The position numbers were made by a program, and so were the translations under genes. A model generated the notes under the pieces. The model was given only the letters and a program-made list of their open reading frames with translations, did no database searches and was not told the origin of the DNA. 64,000 nt of DNA from Polaribacter vadi. GTDB taxonomy: Bacteria; Bacteroidota; Bacteroidia; Flavobacteriales; Flavobacteriaceae. Below are positions 1-7,349 of this stretch, one piece after another (position 1 is the stretch's first letter; each line of letters opens with the position of its first letter). The DNA is taken from assembly GCF_001761365.1 (NCBI RefSeq), contig NZ_CP017477.1, positions 1,982,501 through 2,046,500 on the forward strand, given 5' to 3'.

Positions 1-716
1 AGAGTTGCCATTTCCCAATCTAAAACTGCTCCAATTTCCTGCCAAGAATCGTCTTTAAAAACAACATTATCATACTTAAAATCATTGTGAATTAAACAAT
101 GCTCATATTTTTTTGGTTGATGTTCTTCCATCCATTTCATCACCATTGTTGCTTCTGGAACATCTTCTGTTTTTGCTTTTACATATTGCTTTCCCCAATT
201 AGAAACTTGTCTTTCTACATAACCTTCTGGTTTACCTAAATCTTCTAAACCAATCGCTTTATAATCTACATTGTGTAATTCCACTAAAGTATCTAACCAA
301 GAATTTGCTATTTTCTGGAACTCATCAACAGCAATATTTCTTTTATGCGCTTCTTTGTAATTTAAAATGATGCCCTCTACTTTTTCCATGATATAAAAAT
401 CACTTCCTAAAATAGCTTGATCATCAGAAAATCCAAACATTTTTGGCACTTTAGAAAATGCTTTATAAACAGCACTTTGCACTTTGAATTCACGACTCAT
501 GTCATGACCTCTTTTGATAGCTCCTTTTGGAGGTTTTCTCAAGACGAATTCCTTATTTTCTATTTTTAACAAATAGGTTAAGTTCGAAAATCCGTGAGTA
601 AATTGTTCTACTAACAAATCACTTTCTACAGATTCAATTAAATTGATTTCTTGTAAATATTTTTTAAGAGCAACTTCTGGTAACTCTTCTCCTTTTCTTA
701 CTTTTTGATTGCTCAT
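1..716 (-). CDS. Aminoglycoside phosphotransferase-like kinase (ACAD10/11 type), 3' end outside window
   Basis: The first 238 codons of a kinase-fold protein of the APH/choline kinase superfamily are present; the gene runs off the left edge. Visible motifs are a nucleotide-loop-like [10 protein letters not shown] near residue 40, LRKPPKG near 60, the catalytic loop [11 protein letters not shown] near 215 and LDWEMAT near 235, matching the Brenner HxDxxxxN and metal-binding motifs. The ATG at 716 overlaps the stop codon of the acyl-CoA dehydrogenase gene (ATGA), so the two are translationally coupled. In eukaryotic ACAD10/11 such kinase domains are fused to acyl-CoA dehydrogenases and phosphorylate 4-hydroxyacyl-CoAs. 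A similar role here is inferred from that pairing. The true substrate is not known. Confidence 0.85.
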   Translation of the reverse strand, partial: MSNQKVRKGEELPEVALKKYLQEINLIESVESDLLVEQFTHGFSNLTYLLKIENKEFVLRKPPKGAIKRGHDMSREFKVQSAVYKAFSKVPKMFGFSDDQAILGSDFYIMEKVEGIILNYKEAHKRNIAVDEFQKIANSWLDTLVELHNVDYKAIGLEDLGKPEGYVERQVSNWGKQYVKAKTEDVPEATMVMKWMEEHQPKKYEHCLIHNDFKYDNVVFKDDSWQEIGAVLDWEMAT

Positions 717-1933
717 AAGTTACTACCGTATTTTTTAATACAACTTTTCCCTAATTGATACATATGTACTTCATCTGGACCATCTGCCAAACGTAACATT
801 CTTGCAATAGCAAAATAATGTGGCAAATACGTGTCTTGTCCAACACCTTTTCCTCCCAAAATTTGCATGGCTCTATCAACTACTTTTTGTGCCATATTTG
901 GAGCTACAATTTTAATCATAGCAATAATATCTTTGGCTTCTTTATTACCAGCTTTATCCATTTTATCTGCAGCAGAAAGTGTTAACAAACGTGCTTGTTC
1001 AATTTCACATTGCGATTTTCCAATTTCATGACGAATACTACTATACTCATAAAACTTTTTACCAAACGTTTCTCTTTCTAATGTTCTTTGAGACATGAGT
1101 TCTAAAGCGTATTGAGCCATTCCAACCAAACGCATACAATGATGAATTCTTCCTGGTCCTAAACGTCCTTGTGCAATTTCGAAACCTCTTCCTTCTCCTA
1201 AAATTAGGTTCTCTTTTGGAACTCTTACATTGTCTAAAATAATTTCTGCATGACCTTCTGGAGAATCAAAATAACCTAAAACAGATAATGGTCTTACAAT
1301 TTTTAATCCAGGCGTATTCATAGGAACCAAAACCATACTTTGCTGTTGATGTCTGTGCGCATTTACATCAGTTTTACCCATCACAATTGCCACTTTACAA
1401 TGAGGATCCATGGCTCCTGAAGACCACCATTTTCTTCCATTAATTACATATTCATCACCCTCTAAAACTATGGAAGTTTCAATATTTGTAGCATCAGAAG
1501 AAGCAACTTGTGGTTCTGTCATTAAAAAAGCAGATCTGATTTCTCCATTCATCAAAGGAGTTAACCATTGATTTTTTTGGGCTTCACTTCCATATTTTGC
1601 TAGTACTTCCATATTTCCAGTATCTGGAGCAGAACAATTAAAAATTTCTGAAATCCAGATTTTTTTTCCCATAATTTCTGCTAATGGTGCATATTCTAAA
1701 TTGGTTAAACCTGAACTTAAATTTCCATAATCTTTAGGTAAAAACAAGTTCCATAAACCAGCATCTTTTGCTTTTTGTTTTAGCATTTCCATTTTTGGGA
1801 AACGTTTCCACATATTGTTTGCATCACTTTGAAAAGCAATAAATTCTTCTTCTATAGGAATAATATGTTCTTCGATAAAAGTTGATAATTTATGTTGTAG
1901 ATTTTTTGATTTTTGGGAGTATTCGAAGTTCAT
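713..1933 (-). CDS. Acyl-CoA dehydrogenase (ACAD10/11-like)
   Basis: A 406-residue flavoenzyme that introduces an alpha-beta double bond into acyl-CoA. It has the usual all-alpha N domain, the FAD-binding beta domain with [15 protein letters not shown] near 137, the substrate loop WWSSGAMDP near 170, and the C-terminal helical domain. The DGPDEVH segment near residue 388 carries the acidic residue expected to be the catalytic base of this subfamily. It overlaps the kinase gene by 4 bp and follows the VIT-family gene by only 18 bp, so it is part of the minus-strand operon. A copy of its first 19 or so codons also lies upstream of the VIT gene at 2661-2717. Confidence 0.93.
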   Translation of the reverse strand: MNFEYSQKSKNLQHKLSTFIEEHIIPIEEEFIAFQSDANNMWKRFPKMEMLKQKAKDAGLWNLFLPKDYGNLSSGLTNLEYAPLAEIMGKKIWISEIFNCSAPDTGNMEVLAKYGSEAQKNQWLTPLMNGEIRSAFLMTEPQVASSDATNIETSIVLEGDEYVINGRKWWSSGAMDPHCKVAIVMGKTDVNAHRHQQQSMVLVPMNTPGLKIVRPLSVLGYFDSPEGHAEIILDNVRVPKENLILGEGRGFEIAQGRLGPGRIHHCMRLVGMAQYALELMSQRTLERETFGKKFYEYSSIRHEIGKSQCEIEQARLLTLSAADKMDKAGNKEAKDIIAMIKIVAPNMAQKVVDRAMQILGGKGVGQDTYLPHYFAIARMLRLADGPDEVHMYQLGKSCIKKYGSNL

Positions 1934-1951
1934 AGTTTGTTTAAATTTTCT

Positions 1952-2662
1952 TTAAAGATTAATGCCAAATAAATAACCAATTAAAGCTGTTATACCCATA
2001 GCAATCGTTCCCCAAAAAGTAATTCTGACAACTGAGTTCATAATTTTAGCACCACCCGTTTTTGCAGAAACTGCACCTAAAATAGCTAGAAAAATAATTG
2101 AAGATGCATAAATGTACAGTTCCATTGTTTTTAAAGGAAGAAAAAATACCACCAATAAAGGTAATATTCCACCAAAAACAAAAGAAGCTCCAGAAGCCAA
2201 AGCTGCCTGAATTGGATTTGCTTTTGACATTTCATTGATTCCTAACTCATCTCTAACATGTGCTGCTAAAGCATCGTGTGCTGTTAATTCTTTGGCTACT
2301 ATTAAAGCAGTTTCTTTTTTTAAACCTCTATTCTCATAAATCTGTGCTAAAACTTGAAGTTCTTCTTCTGGCATTTCTTCTAATTCTTGCCTTTCTCTTT
2401 CAATATCTGCTTTTTCAATATCTGTTTGTGAACTCACAGAAACATATTCACCTGCTGCCATTGACAAAGCTCCAGCAACCAAACCTGCTAAAGTTGCTAA
2501 AATAATTGGTTCTCTTGTAGTGCTTGCAGCAGCAACACCAATTGCTATACTTGCAGTAGATAAAATACCATCATTTGCACCCAAAACAGCAGCTCTTAAC
2601 CAATTACTTCTATGAATAAAATGAGTTTTTAAATACTCATCAAGATTGTGTTTTTCTTTCAA
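1952..2662 (-). CDS. VIT1/CCC1 family iron/manganese transporter
   Basis: A 236-residue membrane protein of the vacuolar iron transporter family. The N-terminal signature RAAVLGANDGILSTAS (near 23), a helix pair ending in AGALSMAAGEYVSVSSQ, a charged cytosolic loop (about 80-140, rich in Glu) and three C-terminal helices match the family and its usual length. The only start at the expected place is TTG at 2662; no ATG is available until about residue 67, and an in-frame stop lies at 2714-2716. This weak start sits inside a duplicated fragment of the downstream dehydrogenase gene, so the original start may have been lost when the gene arrived. A metal transporter has no obvious role in an acyl-CoA operon, which fits insertion. 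Confidence 0.85.
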   Translation of the reverse strand: MKEKHNLDEYLKTHFIHRSNWLRAAVLGANDGILSTASIAIGVAAASTTREPIILATLAGLVAGALSMAAGEYVSVSSQTDIEKADIERERQELEEMPEEELQVLAQIYENRGLKKETALIVAKELTAHDALAAHVRDELGINEMSKANPIQAALASGASFVFGGILPLLVVFFLPLKTMELYIYASSIIFLAILGAVSAKTGGAKIMNSVVRITFWGTIAMGITALIGYLFGINL

Positions 2663-2717
2663 AATTTGATAATTTATGTTGTAATTCTTTAGATTTTTGG
2701 GAATATTCGAAGTTCAT
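2661..2717 (-). pseudogene. Duplicated 5' scrap of the acyl-CoA dehydrogenase gene
   Basis: Read on the minus strand, this stretch begins with ATG at 2717 and encodes [19 protein letters not shown], almost identical to the start of the dehydrogenase at 1933 ([19 protein letters not shown]). The DNA matches at roughly 90 percent over about 57 bp, and the likeness stops abruptly at the ATG on one side and at the VIT start on the other. The frame runs on to a stop at 2640-2642, giving a 25-codon mini-frame that overlaps the VIT start and could couple its translation. It looks like the scar of a duplication or insertion event. Confidence 0.75.
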
Positions 2718-2748
2718 ATTTTAAAAACAATTTTACTTTTTAATTTTC

Positions 2749-2792
2749 ACCACATAGAAAATATAGGCTGTATATACTATGTTCTATGTGGT
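2749..2792. repeat. Inverted repeat with 11-bp perfect arms
   Basis: The arms ACCACATAGAA (2749-2759) and TTCTATGTGGT (2782-2792) are perfect reverse complements around a 22-bp spacer. The CTATGTG core resembles the repeat at 6071-6095 and, more loosely, the CTCTGTG and CTTTGCG repeats elsewhere in the window. It lies between the SDR gene and the VIT gene. It may be a small palindromic element or an RNA hairpin; no T-run follows. Confidence 0.6.
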
Positions 2793-2801
2793 CAATTTTT
2801 A

Positions 2802-2831
2802 TGAGATTTCTCCAAAAAAGTCGAAATGACA
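2802..2831. repeat. REP-like fragment (TGAGATTTCTCC...TCGAAATGACA)
   Basis: A short member of a dispersed palindromic family whose full 89-bp copies lie at 62478-62566 and 62881-62969. It keeps the two hallmark blocks TGAGATTTCTCC and TCGAAATGACA. Confidence 0.7.
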
Positions 2832-2876
2832 AATCTCTCTCTAATTCTTGCTGACTGCAAACTGCCGACTGAAAAA

Positions 2877-3650
2877 CTACCCAGTAATCATAAAACCTCC
2901 ATCAGCAGTATAAACTCCACCAGTCATATAATTCCCAGCATCTGAAGCCAGTAAGCAAGCCAAACCTACCATTTCTTCTGGCATTCCCATTCTTGCACTT
3001 GGTAACGATTTTTTAATTTTACTTAGTATTTTATCGTTTTGCCATAAAGCAGCACTAAATTTTGTTTTGATTAAACCTGGACAAATTGCGTTTGCTTTAA
3101 CTCCATATTGTCCCCATTCTTTGGCTTGGTTTTTTGTCAACATTAAAATAGCAGCTTTACTTGTGGAGTAAATTCCCAATCCAAAACCAGGAGTTAATGC
3201 TTCTACAGATGCAATATTGATAATACTTCCGTTTTTATTTGCTTTAAAATGTGGTAAAACCAAATTTGATAAACTCCAAGGTGCTTTTACATTTACATCC
3301 ATAATTTTATCAAAAATTGCTGGATCTACCTCTTCTATTGGGCCAAATACAGGATTAATTGCTGCATTATTTACTAATATATCAATTCGCCCAAAAGTTT
3401 TTATTATTTTATTTATCAATTCTTTACGCTGGTCTTCTTTACCAATATGACAAGCAATTCCGACTGCTTTTAAACCTTCTGATGTAAATTCTTTTGCAAC
3501 TTCATCACAAGCTTCTTGACTTCTGCTAGAAATTACAACTTGTGCTCCACTTTCTGCTAAACCTTTTGCAATTGCTTTTCCAATTCCTTTGCTAGAACCT
3601 GTAATAATGGCAACTTTTCCTTCTAAATTAAATTGTTCTTTTATATTCAT
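2877..3650 (-). CDS. SDR family NAD(P)-dependent oxidoreductase
   Basis: A 257-residue classical short-chain dehydrogenase/reductase. The cofactor motif TGSSKGIGKA (near 18), NNAAIN (near 94), the catalytic Ser in IASVEAL (near 147), YSTSK (near 160) and a C-terminal YMTGGVYTADGG are all present. Its ATG shares one base with the stop codon of the preceding dehydrogenase (TAATG), so the two are co-translated. In this setting it probably acts as a 3-hydroxyacyl-CoA or related alcohol dehydrogenase in chain oxidation. The substrate is inferred from the neighbours only. Confidence 0.9.
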   Translation of the reverse strand: MNIKEQFNLEGKVAIITGSSKGIGKAIAKGLAESGAQVVISSRSQEACDEVAKEFTSEGLKAVGIACHIGKEDQRKELINKIIKTFGRIDILVNNAAINPVFGPIEEVDPAIFDKIMDVNVKAPWSLSNLVLPHFKANKNGSIINIASVEALTPGFGLGIYSTSKAAILMLTKNQAKEWGQYGVKANAICPGLIKTKFSAALWQNDKILSKIKKSLPSARMGMPEEMVGLACLLASDAGNYMTGGVYTADGGFMITG

Positions 3651-5464
3651 TATAAAATAAGTTCTTTATCGTTTTTAATAGTTAAAACTTCATTATTCAT
3701 TAAAGATTCTGCTAATGAATTTGTTTTCGGAACTTCATATTTAAAGTAAAATTTCATGGTGTGAATTTTACTTTCATAAAAAGTTTCTGAATATTTTTTA
3801 TCAGCATTATTTATTTGCTTTTTTGCATCCACAGCCATTTCTAACCATAACCAACCTAAAACAACAATGCTCATATATTCCATAAATAAATTGGCATCTG
3901 CTAAATAGCGTTCGTAATTTCCTTTCAGAGCAAAAGGCGTTAAATGTCCCAATATTTTTTGAGATTGTTTTAATTTATCACCCAAAATAGTTCCATATAT
4001 TTTTAGATCTTCATCAATATTAGCTGAAATAATTGTTTTTACAATTTCTGCAGATAATAATTCCAACCCTTTTCCATTTTGCATTGGTACTTTTCTGCCC
4101 AACAAATCTTGCGATTGAATTCCTGTTGTACCTTCATACAAAGCAGAAATTCTGATGTCTCTATAATATTGTTGTAAAGAAAAATCGGTACAAAAACCAT
4201 AACCTCCTAAAACTTGCAAACCATTATCTACAGCTTCTGCACCTGCTTCAGATGGATATGTTTTTACAATAGGAATAATCATCTCTAACAATAAATGATA
4301 TTTTTCTTTTTCTTCTTTTGATGTTGCTGTTGTTAAAATATCGTGATATTTTGATGCTAACAAAACCAAACTTAAAGAGCCTTCTACAATTGCTTTTTGC
4401 AACAATAACATGCGTCTAACATCTGGATGTTCTATAATTAAACTTTGTTTTTCTGTCGGATTTTTCTTTCCATCAGCAGATAATTTTCTTCCTTGTGGAC
4501 GTTCATTTGCATATTGCAAAGACGTTCTGTAAGCAGCCATTGCAATTGCTGCAGCTCCTCTACCAACAGCAATTCTTGCACCATTCATCATTAAAAACAT
4601 TTGCGCCAAACCTTTGTGTTCCTCACCAACAAGCCAACCTCTACAATCGTCTGAATCGCCAAAACCTAAATGAGTTGTGCAGTAACCACGTTGTCCCATT
4701 TTTTGAAAATCGGCAACTGTCATTACATCATTATATTCTAAAGATCCATCTTCTTTTAGTCTATTTTTAGGAACTACAAACAATGAAATTCCTTTAGTTC
4801 CTTTTGGTGCACCTTCAATTCTTGCTAATACTAAATGGATGATATTTTCTGCTCCTTTATAATCACCTCCAGAAATAAATATTTTTTGTCCAGATATTTT
4901 ATAAAATCCGTTTTCTGTTGGTGTTGCTTTTGTAGTAATGTCTGATAATGAACTTCCTGCTTGTGGCTCTGTTAAGCACATTGTGCCTCCCCAAACTCCA
5001 GAAAGCATATTAGGAACATAAGCTTCTTTTAAACTTTGAACTCCAAATTCTATGATTAATTCTGCTGCTCCTAAAGTTAAACTTGGGTAACCAGGTAAAT
5101 GATTGTTGGCAGCATCCATAATATATAAAGCTGCATGAAAAACGGAAGAAGGAATTTGTAAACCTCCATCTTCGTAATTAAAACAAGCAGCAATAATGCC
5201 CATTTCTCCAGATTGATGCATTACTTTTTGAACTTGTTCATGTACAATTATAGCTCCATCTTTAAAATGTGCAGGAGTTGCATCCATTTCTTTAAAATAT
5301 GGATATAATTCTCTGTCAGAAAACTCTTTTGCAGAATCTATAAATAAATCTAATGATTCTAAATCGTGTTCTTGAAAACGCTCTCTTGATAGTAAATCTT
5401 CTAATTTATGAACATCATAAAGCAAATACTTCAAGGTTTCTAAATCTACATATTTCTTTGACAT
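3650..5464 (-). CDS. Acyl-CoA dehydrogenase with extra C-terminal domain
   Basis: A 604-residue acyl-CoA dehydrogenase, about 200 residues longer than the short-chain type. It has CLTEPQAGSSLSDI (near 167), the FISGGDYKG loop (near 199), the GGYGFCTDFSLQQYYRD helix near 418 and LYEGTTGIQSQDLLGRK near 440, whose Glu is the usual catalytic base. The remaining part matches the helical domain found C-terminal in long acyl-CoA dehydrogenases. It is the first gene of the minus-strand operon, preceded by a good -7 box and a palindrome. It likely performs the first step of beta-oxidation on longer or unusual acyl chains. Confidence 0.92.
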   Translation of the reverse strand: MSKKYVDLETLKYLLYDVHKLEDLLSRERFQEHDLESLDLFIDSAKEFSDRELYPYFKEMDATPAHFKDGAIIVHEQVQKVMHQSGEMGIIAACFNYEDGGLQIPSSVFHAALYIMDAANNHLPGYPSLTLGAAELIIEFGVQSLKEAYVPNMLSGVWGGTMCLTEPQAGSSLSDITTKATPTENGFYKISGQKIFISGGDYKGAENIIHLVLARIEGAPKGTKGISLFVVPKNRLKEDGSLEYNDVMTVADFQKMGQRGYCTTHLGFGDSDDCRGWLVGEEHKGLAQMFLMMNGARIAVGRGAAAIAMAAYRTSLQYANERPQGRKLSADGKKNPTEKQSLIIEHPDVRRMLLLQKAIVEGSLSLVLLASKYHDILTTATSKEEKEKYHLLLEMIIPIVKTYPSEAGAEAVDNGLQVLGGYGFCTDFSLQQYYRDIRISALYEGTTGIQSQDLLGRKVPMQNGKGLELLSAEIVKTIISANIDEDLKIYGTILGDKLKQSQKILGHLTPFALKGNYERYLADANLFMEYMSIVVLGWLWLEMAVDAKKQINNADKKYSETFYESKIHTMKFYFKYEVPKTNSLAESLMNNEVLTIKNDKELIL

Positions 5465-5531
5465 ACTATTTTTAATTTTATAGTTGATTTATAAGAATTG
5501 TGTTTGTTGATGAAACAGTCATTTCTCTTTC

Positions 5532-5562
5532 CAAATATAATGAAAAATATTATGCATGCATA
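5532..5562 (-). promoter_or_regulatory. Promoter and candidate operator of the acyl-CoA operon
   Basis: On the minus strand a perfect Bacteroidota -7 box, TATATTTG, lies at 5532-5539. A self-complementary 12-mer, TATGCATGCATA, lies at 5551-5562, where the -33 element would be. This arrangement suggests that a repressor could occlude the promoter of the operon starting at 5464. The regulator is not identified. Confidence 0.5.
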
Positions 5563-5638
5563 GTAAGTTCGTGAAAGTATGTGTATTACAGAATTGCCTC
5601 TGTTTACAAAAAAGTAAACTTCACAATGATATAAAAAA

Positions 5639-5968
5639 TTAAAGTGAGTTTTTAATCTTTTGAAGTTCAGCTTTTACAGCTTCTAGTCTTGTAATAATTT
5701 CGTGATTATTAAAGATGTTTTCAGGATTTTTCTTTAGTTTTTGCTTAGCTCCTTCTAATGTAAATCCTCTTTCTTTTACTAAATTGAAGATTATTTTGAA
5801 GTTGACAATATCTTCTTGTGTAAAAAGTCGGTTTCCTTTAGCGTTCTTTTTTGGTTTGATAATCACAAACTCTTTCTCCCAAAAACGTATTAATGAAGTA
5901 TTTACGCTGAAAGCTTTTGCAACTTCACCGATTTTGTAATATCGTTTTTCAGGTAAATCTATGTGCAT
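5639..5968 (-). CDS. MerR family transcriptional regulator
   Basis: A 109-residue regulator with an N-terminal MerR winged helix (KRYYKIGEVAKAF near 8, then SLIRFWEKEF, RLFTQEDIVNFKII) and a short helical tail. The tail is too short to hold a typical metal or drug sensing domain. In Bacteroidota this small MerR commonly sits beside the M23 peptidase and alaS genes, as here. The target is not known. The upstream region is filled with TTTGTGG tandem repeats that begin at the start codon itself. Confidence 0.88.
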   Translation of the reverse strand: MHIDLPEKRYYKIGEVAKAFSVNTSLIRFWEKEFVIIKPKKNAKGNRLFTQEDIVNFKIIFNLVKERGFTLEGAKQKLKKNPENIFNNHEIITRLEAVKAELQKIKNSL

Positions 5969-6015
5969 TTTGTGGTTTGTGGTTTGTGGTTTGTGGTTTG
6001 TGGTTTGTGGTTTGT
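5969..6015. repeat. Tandem repeat, unit TTTGTGG, about 6.7 copies
   Basis: Six exact copies and one partial copy of the 7-mer TTTGTGG run head to tail directly against the MerR start codon. They therefore form its 5' untranslated or promoter region. Copy number would be expected to vary by slippage. Confidence 0.9.
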
Positions 6016-6068
6016 AAAATAAAAAATTAGATTTTAACTTTTCTTATTTTATCGTATTAAAAAAATAA

Positions 6069-6096
6069 AACACATAGGTACATAGAGCACATAGGT
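6069..6096. repeat. CACATAG-type repeat
   Basis: Three CACATAG/TACATAG-like units occur in close succession (CACATAGGTACATAGAGCAC and a further CATAGG). They resemble the arms of the inverted repeat at 2749-2792 and the general form of the CTCTGTG and CTTTGCG repeats. It is probably a decayed copy of the same class of element. Confidence 0.4.
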
Positions 6097-6158
6097 GTTG
6101 TGTTGTGTTGTCTTCTCTTCTTTTATCTTGTCTCTTTTTTCTTTTCTCTTGACTCTTG

Positions 6159-6207
6159 TTTCCTGTTTCCTGTTTCCTGTTTCCTGTTTCCTGTTTCCTG
6201 TTTCCTG
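6159..6207. repeat. Tandem repeat, unit TTTCCTG, 7 copies
   Basis: Seven exact copies of the 7-mer TTTCCTG lie 22 bp beyond the stop of the M23 peptidase gene, after a pyrimidine-rich stretch. The unit has the same length as the TTTGTGG array 150 bp away but a different sequence. This makes the gap between the M23 and MerR genes highly repetitive. Confidence 0.9.
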
Positions 6208-6229
6208 TTTCTAAAACTAATAAAAGATA

Positions 6230-7192
6230 TTAATCATAAGATTGACTTTCCTCTGAAGTTTCTTGTAACGTTGCAAACTCTTCTAAAGATAAATCTCCAT
6301 AATAAAAGTTGATTGGATTTAAAGCAATCCCATTTTTATGAACTTCATAATGTAAATGTGGAGCTACAGATAAACCAGTATTACCAACAAAACCAATTAA
6401 ATCTCCTCTTTTTACTTCGTTATATTTTTTAACTTCAATTTTGCTCAAATGCGCATAAATTGTTTTGTAACCATAACCATGTTCAATATAAACAACATTT
6501 CCAAAAGTACTACTTCTTTGGGCTATTGTAACTTTTCCATTTCCAGAAGCATATACAGGTGTTCCTTTTGGCGCTGTAAAATCCATTCCTTTATGAAATT
6601 TATTAATTTTTAAAATAGGATGCATTCTCATTTTATAACCAGAAGCCACATAAAATCCTCCTTTTTTTATCGGTAAAATTGCAGGGATTGAAGCTAACAT
6701 ATCTTCTTTTTCTTTAGCCAAAGCCACAATTTCATCTAAAGATTTAGATTGCACCACCATTTGTTTTGATAAAATATCAACTTCTTTTGTTAAGTTTTTT
6801 ATCAAACCAGAATTATCAAAACCTTCTAAATTTTTATATCTGTTTACCCCACCAAAACCGGCTTTTCTTTGTTCTTCAGGAATCGGATTTGCTTCAAAGT
6901 AACTTCTGTAAATATTATTATCTCTTTCTTGCAATTGCGATAAAATCTCAGAACTCTCCTCCAAGCGTTTATCAATCAACTCATAATGAAACTTCAAATT
7001 CTCTAATTCTCTTTTTTGAGCACGTTCTGAAGGTGATGTAATAATTTGACTAAACCCAATAAATCCAAAGAAAGCGATTAAAATAACTCCTAAAAAGCTA
7101 AATAATATTCTTCGATAATAGTCCGTTTTCTTTACAGCAATTTTTCTGTAAGAAAGCGTATCCTCATCATAATAATATTTTACTTTTGCCAT
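6230..7192 (-). CDS. M23 family metallopeptidase, membrane anchored
   Basis: A 320-residue murein endopeptidase. One transmembrane helix (about 29-50) is followed by a coiled-coil stretch (about 60-165) and a C-terminal LytM/M23 domain. The zinc ligands are visible in HKGMDF (near 200) and HLHYEVHKNG (near 284), with GYGYKTIYAHL between them. It is placed to cleave peptide crosslinks in the periplasm. The gene is divergent from alaS, and this pair with the MerR gene is a conserved block in Flavobacteriia. The array of TTTCCTG repeats lies just beyond its stop. Confidence 0.93.
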   Translation of the reverse strand: MAKVKYYYDEDTLSYRKIAVKKTDYYRRILFSFLGVILIAFFGFIGFSQIITSPSERAQKRELENLKFHYELIDKRLEESSEILSQLQERDNNIYRSYFEANPIPEEQRKAGFGGVNRYKNLEGFDNSGLIKNLTKEVDILSKQMVVQSKSLDEIVALAKEKEDMLASIPAILPIKKGGFYVASGYKMRMHPILKINKFHKGMDFTAPKGTPVYASGNGKVTIAQRSSTFGNVVYIEHGYGYKTIYAHLSKIEVKKYNEVKRGDLIGFVGNTGLSVAPHLHYEVHKNGIALNPINFYYGDLSLEEFATLQETSEESQSYD

Positions 7193-7206
7193 ATAACTAA
7201 ATGTTC

Positions 7207-7214
7207 TATTTTTG
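7207..7214 (+). promoter_or_regulatory. Candidate alaS promoter -7 box
   Basis: TATTTTTG fits TAnnTTTG, with a TTTTG about 18 bp upstream as a possible -33 element. It would give a 5' leader of about 130 nt before alaS. The leader has no hairpin that I can call with confidence. Confidence 0.35.
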
Positions 7215-7349
7215 TGTTATAATTGATTTTTTTAATAAAACTCATTTATAATAACGAACAAATTTACAAAATGTTTTACAACTGCTTTTTTTCAAGTAGT
7301 TTTTTAAAAATAAATTAACAAAATCCAACTTGTTGGAAACTTCTTTTTT

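Noticed and set aside
5969..6207. Regular short repeats that could suggest a CRISPR array
   Set aside because: Units are only 7 bp, head to tail with no spacers, and no cas genes are present; they are simple tandem repeats.
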